A stretch of DNA of 64,000 nucleotides from Saksenaea vasiformis B4078 (lineage: Eukaryota > Mucoromycota > Mucoromycetes > Mucorales > Saksenaeaceae): contig JNDT01001834.1 of the NCBI GenBank assembly GCA_000697055.1, positions 1 through 64,000 on the forward strand, written 5' to 3'. The notes under the pieces were generated by a model. It was not told where the DNA came from, did no database searches, and worked only from the letters and a program-made list of their open reading frames with translations. This document shows positions 56,079-64,000 of this stretch, piece by piece (position 1 is the stretch's first letter; each line of letters begins with the position of its first letter). Both the position numbers and the translations under genes were made by a program.

Positions 56079-57615
56079 CTAATGGTCATTGGTATCTCCT
56101 TCGCCAAGAAAATCGTTTTCCACAATATAGCGAAAGCACTGTAAAATGACATTCTTCTCTTGTCGGATTTCCTTATCGAGTAACTAATTGCAAGATAAGC
56201 GCCATTGCTTTCGATATAGCTCTTTCTTACCATTCGAAGAAGATTTGGTCGCTTGCGAAACGCTGTCTCTGGTTGCTTCGGTTCTCGCTTGAAACAATGA
56301 TTGAGCTATTCATCCAAAATGATACTTCTTCTCATCCTTACCTTTGGCAGAACCACTTTCTCGTGCAAATATCTACAAGAATCGCCATGCCTGCAGTGTC
56401 CTTTCGCAAAATACTTGCATAATCGCTTTGGTTTAGTCTTCTTTTCTTCCGGTAACGCCACATGCCCGATGCTAGAGGGATCTTTGGAAGTAATAGCGTC
56501 GGCTTCTAGATCCATAACGCTGTCACTGTCGGCGGAAGCCGTTTCTGGTTCCGAGTCCGAAGCGATATCTCCTTCTGAATCTGACTTGTAAGCAGCAATC
56601 GTTCCCAACGAAGTACCCGACGAATCCTTGGTTTCTATGCATGCCTTCTTGGATGTATCCTCCTCGCCCTGTTTATGTTTTCGCTTGCCACCGGGTACAA
56701 GCTCTCCTCGCGCCGATTTTTCTTCAGCCTCTCGTCTCTTCGTGCTTGATCAATCACTGCTGCCCATTTCTTTCTTTCTTACCTTGCGTTCAATATTAGC
56801 TTGGCTTGGCCAGTTTTTTTTCCGAGCTTCTATCCATGCAGCTAGATCCTCAGGAGTTTCGATCTTTGGAGCATTTGGTGGCACAACACCATCTGGTTTC
56901 CTTTTCTGAAGTATCAGAGATCACCGAGATTTGACAATCATTCCGTACCGCTTCTTTCCTGGCTTGCCATGCTCAGTTTCCTGGTGTTGTTGGACGAGGT
57001 ACTTAACACCAGTAAAAGCACAATCCGAACAATTCACGTGCTGCTTTTCGTGATTGTTAAACGCAGCCGCTGTTTTATACCACCGGTTACAGCAGTACAT
57101 TCTATACGCACGTTAAACGAGAAAAGACCTGTTGCGCTCCCGTCCTCGCTTTACCCTGAATGTTGCGCCTGCTCCGACGATGCAGACTGCGACAAGTCAT
57201 CGTATGCCACTAAGGATCGCTGTGTTTCCTGCGCAGACTGAGTACGATTGACAGGTTGACTGGCGGTCGGTCGATTGGCACTGAGTGTCGATGTCAAGGA
57301 AGCTGCCGCAAGGGCACCAAGGGCCTGTCGTTGCTGTGTCTGTTGTTGCAACTTGTGTACTATCGATAGAGGATCCTGATTCTGCAGATCCTGCACAGGT
57401 GGCTGTTGTGTAGCTTGATTATATGCAGTCTGCTGATACCATGTTTGCTGCTGTGTGTGTCCATAAGCTGCATTCGTTTCGTACTGAGACCATGGTTGCT
57501 GGTAATAACTATGAACCCATTGTGCTTGGGGATAGCCTTGATTTTTATTCGCTTTCATGTATTCCCAATAGCTTCCTCCATGTTGCTGGTTTGTACGATT
57601 GGAATCATGCGCCAT
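56079..57615 (-). CDS. NUFIP1-like box C/D snoRNP assembly factor with added CCCH finger
   Basis: A spliced minus-strand gene. Exon one (57615-57151) is a Gln/Tyr/Ser-rich disordered N-terminus. Exon two carries a C2H2-type finger region (CCNRWYKTAAAFNNHEKQH, then CSDCAFTGVKYLVQQH). Exon three holds the NUFIP1 signature IETPEDLAAWIEARKKNWPS. After an acidic stretch (SDSEGDIASDSEPE), a CCCH finger CKYFAKGHCRHGDSCRYLH follows. Two short introns with GTAAGG and GTAAGA donors connect to a C-terminal helix (LLRMLLDKEIRQEKNVILQC) ending at TAG 56079-56081. NUFIP1/Rsa1 bridges snoRNP proteins and the R2TP-Hsp90 chaperone system in the nucleus. Splicing at the first intron (near 57100-57151) is approximate. 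Confidence 0.85.
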
Positions 57616-57664
57616 CGATGGAATTAAAAAATGTTTTGAGTTGTTTCTTGTTCAGATGGGAGGA

Positions 57665-58191
57665 TCATGCTGCCAGCCACCGTGGTGATAAACAGTCCCC
57701 AAAAGGAAGGAAAGTTTCACCGCATTGGTCAGACGGGAGACATGTCCACCAGGATCTGTTCGAAAGATATGAAAACAATTTTCTCTCAGTGGCAGAGCAC
57801 GCAGGCAACAGCCCATGGGTCAACGTTATTGCTGAAAACAGCGGATTGATGCATAAGTATTCTCGCTTCAAGAAGCCGACACTAAGAGCCCTGTCAACTT
57901 GAAACGGTATTCCTGCGGCTTTAAGTCTCTTGTTGAACACAACAGTGCCGCACTTCGAAAATACGCCAACAGCCACTGCTTACCGATATAATCTATTATC
58001 ATACCTATAGAAGCAGGAATAACTAGAACAGTGAACTTAATTCCCTTGCTAAATAGGGAATTACTACGCGAGAGGGATTCTTTTGTATGTCGCTGGAAGG
58101 CCGAATTTGCATTAGAAATACCACTACTCGTATTAAAAGATAGTTGATTATCGATGATCTTTTGCTTTACGAGGGAAGATAGAGACAACAT
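57665..58191 (-). CDS. Possible small mitochondrial or membrane protein, two exons
   Basis: From Met at 58191 a 69-residue segment is basic and Ser-rich, then has one hydrophobic helix (FTVLVIPASIGMIIDYI). A GTAAGC donor near 57985 and an acceptor near 57933 could join it to one of two C-terminal frames, one ending near 57868 and one near 57665. The N-terminus (LSLSSLVKQKIIDNQLSFN) could be a mitochondrial presequence. No family is recognised. It lies just upstream of the NUFIP-like gene on the same strand. Confidence 0.35.
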
Positions 58192-58655
58192 AAAACGTCA
58201 ACCGCCAGCAAACTTTGGCTGGAGAAGCATTCGACATTCTTATCGGGAGTAGAGTTACTATAATTACAGTGCATTTTAGTGATTCCCTGTTGACTGTTTG
58301 TTCTAACGTATTGAATTAAAGGTCATTGTTTGCGTTCATCTCAGCGGTATCCTCTTTCAATCGTACTATACGTTACGAACTCAATCTGACCAGTATATTC
58401 GTTCACATCTATTGCAAAAAGGAAAAGAAGTGTTGCCACTTTACTCCAGTAAACAATGTGTGCCAAACCGTGTAATACTGCCCCTCTCACAAATCGGACA
58501 GCTACTGTTCTCTGTATATAAGGAGGAAACACCCATATGTTCACGAAAAATCAACAACTTCCGGGTAACTTATTCGTAAGTCAATCGCCTTTTATGATCT
58601 TTGCTTTATTAATGTTGCGTTCGGCCAAAAGAGGTTGTATTGAACGTTTAGTTGT
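58192..58655. other. No supported gene
   Basis: Spacer downstream of eL37. Only the short minus-strand frame at 58341-58544 occurs, with no support. Confidence 0.4.
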
Positions 58656-59152
58656 TTAAGCAGAAGCAGCGACAGCCTTCTTAGCCTGGGTACCTATAAT
58701 CATGACAGCATGTCAGCCAATGTTGGGACTGAGCCTTTTTCTCTTTCTTTTACCTTCACGGAAACCGTTCTTGAAACGGCGGTGAACTTCCTTCAAGTGG
58801 CGCATGCGGCCGGTACCGGTGGTCTTTCTGCGCTTACCCTTCTCAGACCAGTTGACTATAGCATGGAAAAGATTAGCATTTTCCACAACATTTTGTATAA
58901 TTGACTCACATGAGCGGATCTTGGCAGCAGGATAACCGCACTGAGCACAGGTCTTCTTCTGCTTGTGGAAAGAGCGGTTGCCGCAACGACGGCACAAGGT
59001 GTGCGACTTGGTATGGCGCTTACCGAACGAGGAAGTACCCTTAGTCTTTAAAAAAGAAAAAAACAGTTAAGCATCCACATTCATCGATCGTCGTTTGTTT
59101 CGTTCATCCTATCCATGGATTCGCCTGTGCATTAGGTTGGATGCATTACCAT
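58656..59152 (-). CDS. RPL37: Ribosomal protein eL37
   Basis: A four-exon ribosomal protein gene. The first exon is just the start codon (ATG at 59152-59150), followed by an intron of about 100 nt, as is common in fungal ribosomal protein genes. Exon two reads [18 protein letters not shown], then [18 protein letters not shown] with the four zinc-binding cysteines of the family, and GYPAAKIRS. Exon three reads [20 protein letters not shown] and [14 protein letters not shown]. The last exon, after TTATAG, reads [11 protein letters not shown] and ends with TAA at 58658-58656. The length (about 92 residues) and all motifs are ordinary. The protein sits in the large ribosomal subunit near the exit tunnel. 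Confidence 0.97.
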
Positions 59153-59600
59153 TTTGTATAGACCGTGCGGAGAGAGAGGAGGAAACCATCGTTACGCTCT
59201 GAGGGAGCAATAACTGGTCCGGCAGAGCGGGATTCAAAATCGCAACATGTGTGTTGTCCCGGACCCCAAAGCCTTCCACCGGACGAAATTCAACCCTGCG
59301 ATTTGACTATGCGGACCTGGCGGCTGCCCCTAATAAAATCATAAAGCTATGCACCAATGTCTCGCATCATTTGAGTTGGATTTGTTTATTTCATTTATAG
59401 AGGATATCAACACAAAAGCATCTAACGCGCATGTTGGCAATGAAACGTCATTTACTAGAAGCAATACATGGAGGAGGCATAACAGGTTCAGGATGAGTAG
59501 CTTGTCGATATAGTAGCGATACTTTCACTTCTTTCTATGAAGGCAAATAATCTCCCTTCTATTGACATTAAAGCGTCTGTAATTCTAATCATGATCATAA
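59153..59600. promoter_or_regulatory. Upstream region of eL37
   Basis: Promoter side of the ribosomal protein gene, including a CAACCCTGCG stretch near 59290 that resembles the core of ribosomal-protein promoter boxes in fungi. This is a weak, sequence-only assignment. Confidence 0.3.
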
Positions 59601-61127
59601 CAGCCTAACTGTGGCTGCAGCTTTGTGTGGGCTTCGAAAATCAAGAGTCCACTAACGGCAGGTGTAGACGTCTTGCCTGCCAGATACTTATCAATGCTGA
59701 TGACAGGCGCTCTCTGCGCGAACATTTCGCGAAAAACTGTAGCAGATTTAAAAGTCAACAGATATTTACATCCATTGATATAGAGGTTGCTTTTGTCAGT
59801 AAAGGAACATACTCGGCAAAAAACAGTAGCGCTCTAGTCTATCTATGTCTGTATCAGAGGTTGGACCTAAATGTACTCCCACAAGAAGATATGGATATTC
59901 TGCAAATAGTTATTTCGGAGACCGTTACAGCAATCGAGAACGATACTTTCGAGCCAGAGAAATACACAGACCGGAAAGGATCTCGATGTTTGACACCTCT
60001 ACCTGTGTATAGCTTCTAGCCCAGACATATCTCATTGGACAAACAAACATTTGTGCACCTTCTTGCCCAAACTGGGCAATCGATCAAATCTACCCTGACC
60101 AACGAAGAAGTTCGACAGTAATATTTCAAACTATTCGATATGGGCAGCATTGGATTTCCTACCTTGGAAAGTCTGATATCGGAGACGGTAGAATTCTGGT
60201 GAGAGCTTACTAGATGTTGTCTGTCTGCTTATAGCCTTTTTTGTGGTAGGGACATGATACAAACAGACGGTGTTGACGTAGGATTCGTGCCCAAAGAGTA
60301 TAAGAAACCCTACGATCCGAAATACAAACCCACCACGCCTGCAAATATTCAACGCTTACTCTCTGATGCTGTCGTGTGGGGGGTAGACCCAGATGTTACC
60401 GACGTTTTTGTGGCTACGGATAATATTGCAACTAAGACGCACAGAACCCGCTGTATCAGCACAAAAGAGTTTACGATATATGTGGCTGCAATAGTGCTAC
60501 GCAGCGGAGAAACCAATTCTTGGGTGCAGATCCGTTAACGAAAGCAGTGATTGACAAGATCCCAACGATGGAAACAGACAATGTCGATGATATGATCACG
60601 TCTATCACATAACGTTTGCAACACCATGACCAAATTACGGAATTCTATGACTGGGTGGACGGGATAAGCCGATCGTTGTTGCGTACGGAAACGCGGATTT
60701 CTCTGGGTCCATGACAGGAAAGTTGCCTGGACCAACAAAGAGGATAATCAAAGACGTCAAACATGAAAAACAAAGAAAGCTACCCTATTGCCAAACAGGG
60801 ACCAATAATCTGAAGCATTATACGCTATAGGTTCCAAGTTACGTGTTTATCATAAACAAGTTTATTACGTCTCAAAGGTGTCCGAGATGCATGACACGGA
60901 ACTTGGAAAACGAATATGAGAAGGCTTCCGCAGATGGCCATCCAGGAGCGAAAATACATGCTGTACTCACATGTAAAAAAAAGTGTAGTACGACATGGTG
61001 GAACCGTGACAAAATGGCTGCAAGTAATATCAGAAGCATTCTCATTCACATGGCGCACAGCAATAACGATAGACCAAAAATATTTGAACGAACATCTGTT
61101 AGCGTTGGTCATCCTGTAACTAGTTAA
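59601..61127 (+). pseudogene. Second Fanzor-like (TnpB-related) nuclease relic
   Basis: Decayed plus-strand coding sequence with Fanzor landmarks. The RuvC-I segment at 60254-60538 reads VVWGVDPDVTDVFVATD (Asp near 60388) followed by HRTRCISTKEF. The next segment is in a different frame (shift near 60535): KAVIDKIPTMETDNVDDMI, then TAA near 60609, then LQHHDQITEFYDWVDG. The RuvC-II and bridge region is missing or unrecognisable. The C-terminal exon at about 60835-61127 reads INKFITSQRCPRC, then TCKKKC for the zinc ribbon, and WWNRDKMAASNIRSI, the RuvC-III Asp motif, ending in a family-like tail with RPKIFER. An upstream frame (59627-60019) may be the N-terminal part. Frameshift plus stop plus internal loss mean it is dead. 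Confidence 0.8.
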
Positions 61128-63541
61128 CATGGGATTCTATTATCGAGATCCATTCAGAAACAATGATGGACTACCTTGTGACATGTAAATATTATCTGCT
61201 TGGACAAATAATACGAGTATTTATGCACAATTATCTCTGAGAATTTCCAGACGTTCTTACAGACTAGACGTAAATATCATGTCCACTTTTCAAGCAACGC
61301 CGTTTCGGTTTTGTTTTTTTCTGGAAAACTGCAATGGCAATCCTAAACTTTGGGCATTGGTCTGAGACTTATTTAGAAAAGTAGTGCTGTCTTCTTGTCT
61401 CGGTAAATATTAACCTCCACTGCAACACTAAAGGATTATGCGTGGTCCAAGCTGTTGGGGCCAAAAGTGGCTACGTCTCTAACACCAAAAACGTTGGTAT
61501 CAAGGTTGTTTCCGGTGCTGACCTCATGAATTATCGTGGAACAAGAAGAATCAAAGGAGAAGTGACATATAACCGACAACAGCTGCTCCCAAAATTAGAG
61601 CACCCCGGTAACACGTAGTCAGGCTTATGGCAACGATGTTGGTATCATTTTCTCCCTCCGATACAGCTGTTTTATGCAGTACGCGATCATAGCATTGTGA
61701 TCAGTGGTATATCCTGCATTACAGTTACGTGATTTTTATCGTTTGATTCTTAACACGTGCAGTGCGTCATATACAGACTTGGACAAGAATACGTGATCTG
61801 ATAATAATAATAATAAAAGGAAGGTTTATTGTAATAGCCTTAAAATTACCCATGATATCTCCTACTTTGTAGCTAGTGTGACGATAAGATTCAAATTGAA
61901 CCAGTGCGTTATCTTTGCACGTTGTATTATAGGATTTCACATTACGTATTATCTCAGAGATGTCGCCGTTCATGCAGAACACAGAAGTAGTCCTTTGTAA
62001 CGTTTCCATCAGGAGTAAGCTGACCGATCACCGTTGAATATGCTTTCCTTCCTTGCACCCGCTTCTAATTTATCGTGATATTTTCTTTGGCCTGTCTGCC
62101 TTTTCCAGGATTTTCTTGCGATTATCCCGATTTCTGCAGTAATACATGTATCATGAGACTTCTCCTGAAATTGGGTATAAACTGACACGTTAAATTCAGA
62201 TTTAAAGAAGATTTAAGACAAAAACCGTAAACATGTGGATATTCATAGTCATGCTATGTTTATCTTGGGAGAACCCGTGCAGCATCGTTCAATACAGAAG
62301 ATAAGAAATATAGGATTTTTCTATAATTCTCCGTCAGTTTCAAACTATGACGTTACCTCGAAATTAACTTTCAAGTTGGGGAAACACATCACCCTTTTTC
62401 GGCGCTGTGTTTTTCAATCTTATGTGAAGAAGTAGATATCTTTGCATCAATCCAAAGCGCACTGTGCTAACTCATTGCAGTGGATTCTCCTACTGTTCAA
62501 TTGGAAAATATGTTCGGGATAAAGCTACTTGAATTGTATGTCAAGGGCTGCATGAATCCTTTTCTTTTCTTGGTTCCAGTTCTTAATAGAGTTAATGCCG
62601 TAAGGACATCAGCCCACCATACGTACAGGATTATTGAGGACTTCAACTATTGTATAGCCTGAGTAAATTTTTAAGCTACTCTATAGGTTTTGTGGCCACC
62701 GAGGACAAGTTAATATAAGCGAAGTATGGGTCCGCTGCCGATTCATCTAATCATGGCCATACATTCAGTTCTTTCTTAGCGCAAATTTGCTCTTCATGGA
62801 TGCAAAATATACATAGAGCTACGCAGTGGAATATATAGTGTTCCAATATTCCCATTTTAAACGATGGTGAATGAGTACCTGTTTCAATGAAGCAGTTGAT
62901 TGATTGTTTGGTTTTGACAGATCGATCTTTCAGAAGCCAACTCGGAAGGACACATTTGTTAACTAGCAATTATATGCAGCAGTCGGCGAATAATTGAACA
63001 GAAAGGACATATTACGGTGTGTAAGCATCGTACGCTGTTTTGCAGCAGTGGCTCGTCAAACTTTTTTTTCTTTGGCAGGTGAAACACGTCGCTCAAGACG
63101 ACTTATACTGGAAAACACCTTTAGTAGCACTTGACCCCTTAGCGCTGTCGATATCGTCAATTTTGACCACGGGGTTACACATCTCTATCTATCACACTGC
63201 TGTCATTGGCTCAATGTTCGTTATAGTTCCAAAGCTGGGATCTTAGCAGCACAACGTTTACTAGCCGGGATTGGAAAGTTAAGCAGCTTCCAATATACCT
63301 TTTGTTTACGGGATTTGCGTCCCGGTAATGTATCTGATGAACGTTTTTGGACGTCTGCAAGTAAGAAAATGCGCGATTTTCGTGGGTCTCGCTACACGCC
63401 CCCGCCGGCACACCCGGTAATGCATCCGACAAACTCTTTGATTTTATTGACGTCATTTGCTGGATGCGCCCAATGGGCTGCGTGTAGTGAAACCGATCGC
63501 CCTCACTCCAAGTCTTGCCTTTTGTTTTTGGCTTTCTGTTC
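61128..63541. other. Mostly empty, with small coding-like fragments
   Basis: About 2.4 kb. Fragments with coding-like sequence occur at about 61437-61617 (plus: AVGAKSGYVSNTKNVGIKVV) and at 62480-62662 (plus: FGIKLLELYVKGCMNP, after a CATTGCAG acceptor). Neither joins into a gene that I can support. An ATA/TAA microsatellite lies at 61799-61818. The rest holds nothing recognisable. Confidence 0.4.
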
Positions 63542-64000
63542 ATGGCACAAATTGGACGACTAAAAAACCGCCCAGGTCTCCGTTTAGATTTAAATGTTAC
63601 AGCCTCTACATCATCGCAGAGCGGCAGCGAAGCCTCTTCAGCGCTTCAGACATCGTCTATGAGCGGAACCACTTGGCGTGAAGATCTGGCTCGCATCGTC
63701 AGCAAAAACAGATCGATGAGCTTTTTACCGCAGAAACATGGCGATGTGGAAGAACAAAAAGAGAATCAAACCTTTTCTTTGAACCATGAACAGGAGGTTG
63801 ATCTGAAGGCTGAGGACTTTGAGAATATTCAGAAACTAGGTGAAGGTGCGGCTGGCACGGTATGGAAAGTGAGATACAAGCCTACAAAGATGGTGATGGC
63901 TAAAAAGGTTTGTGTTTGAGCCATTTGGTAGCCTCTCTATCTAAAGGTACTTTATATCCTAGACGATTACAGTTGATCCCGATCCGCAGCTGCAGCGTCA
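63542..64000 (+). CDS. MAP kinase kinase, N-terminal part (runs off the window)
   Basis: From ATG 63542 the protein begins with a Ser/Thr-rich regulatory region, then LKAEDFENIQKLGEGAAGTV with the glycine-rich loop and WKVRYKPTKMVMAKK with the ATP-anchoring Lys. An intron of 58 nt (GTTTGT...ATCCTAG, 63909-63963 or so) follows. Exon two reads TITVDPDPQLQRQ before the edge. The K-T-I-x-V-D-P-D-P transition is typical of MAP kinase kinases, closest in style to the Mkk1/2 type of the cell-wall-integrity pathway. The activation loop, catalytic HRD and DFG lie outside, so the subfamily is uncertain. Longer frames starting upstream at 63515 or 63457 are less likely. Confidence 0.88.

Overview
The window reads as nuclear DNA of an early-diverging filamentous fungus, most likely Mucoromycota (Mucorales-like). 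Genes are split by many short GT-AG introns of about 45-60 nt, intergenic DNA is AT-rich, there is a chitin synthase of the fungal QRRRW type, and the repeats are of kinds common in Mucoromycota: a DIRS-type tyrosine-recombinase retroelement, a zinc-knuckle LINE, a Tc1-like transposase relic and two Fanzor (eukaryotic TnpB-like) loci. No prokaryotic operon logic is visible. All gene names rest on protein motifs read by eye.

Layout. 1-862: tandem 403-bp repeats running off the left edge. 1.1-3.0 kb: a spliced orphan gene. 3.58-7.42 kb: a DIRS-like element (gag, RT/RNase H, tyrosine recombinase, inverted terminal repeats, internal complementary region). 7.6-9.6 kb: a multi-exon Fanzor-like RNA-guided nuclease gene with a premature stop. 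9.76-12.65 kb: COG4. 13.2-14.7 kb: a decayed nuclease-like ORF and a Tc1-like transposase relic. 15.06-20.2 kb: a two-ORF LINE on the minus strand. 20.28-21.8 kb: mitochondrial methionyl-tRNA formyltransferase. 22.4-23.8 kb: a PX-PB1 protein. 25.9-27.7 kb: an orphan gene. 29.0-29.7 kb: glyoxalase I. 31.0-31.2 kb: a small secreted defensin-like peptide. 33.5-34.0 kb: a SAM methyltransferase. 34.2-36.2 kb: an F-box protein. 38.5-40.1 kb: tRNA dihydrouridine synthase 2. 43.5-45.2 kb: a TMEM184/OST-alpha membrane protein. 46.6-49.2 kb: MCM7. 53.0-55.9 kb: chitin synthase. 56.1-57.6 kb: a NUFIP-like snoRNP assembly factor. 58.7-59.2 kb: ribosomal protein eL37. 59.6-61.1 kb: a second, more decayed Fanzor relic. 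63.5 kb to the edge: the start of a MAP kinase kinase.

The host genes are unrelated housekeeping functions (Golgi tethering, mitochondrial translation initiation, tRNA modification, replication licensing, cell wall synthesis, ribosome biogenesis) and show no clustering by pathway. The novelty lies in the accessory DNA: two independent Fanzor loci in 64 kb, one still carrying the RuvC-I Asp, a complete zinc ribbon and the RuvC-III NRD motif across credible introns, and a compact cysteine-stabilised peptide gene with its own TATA box. Several 1-4 kb stretches between genes hold nothing I can support.
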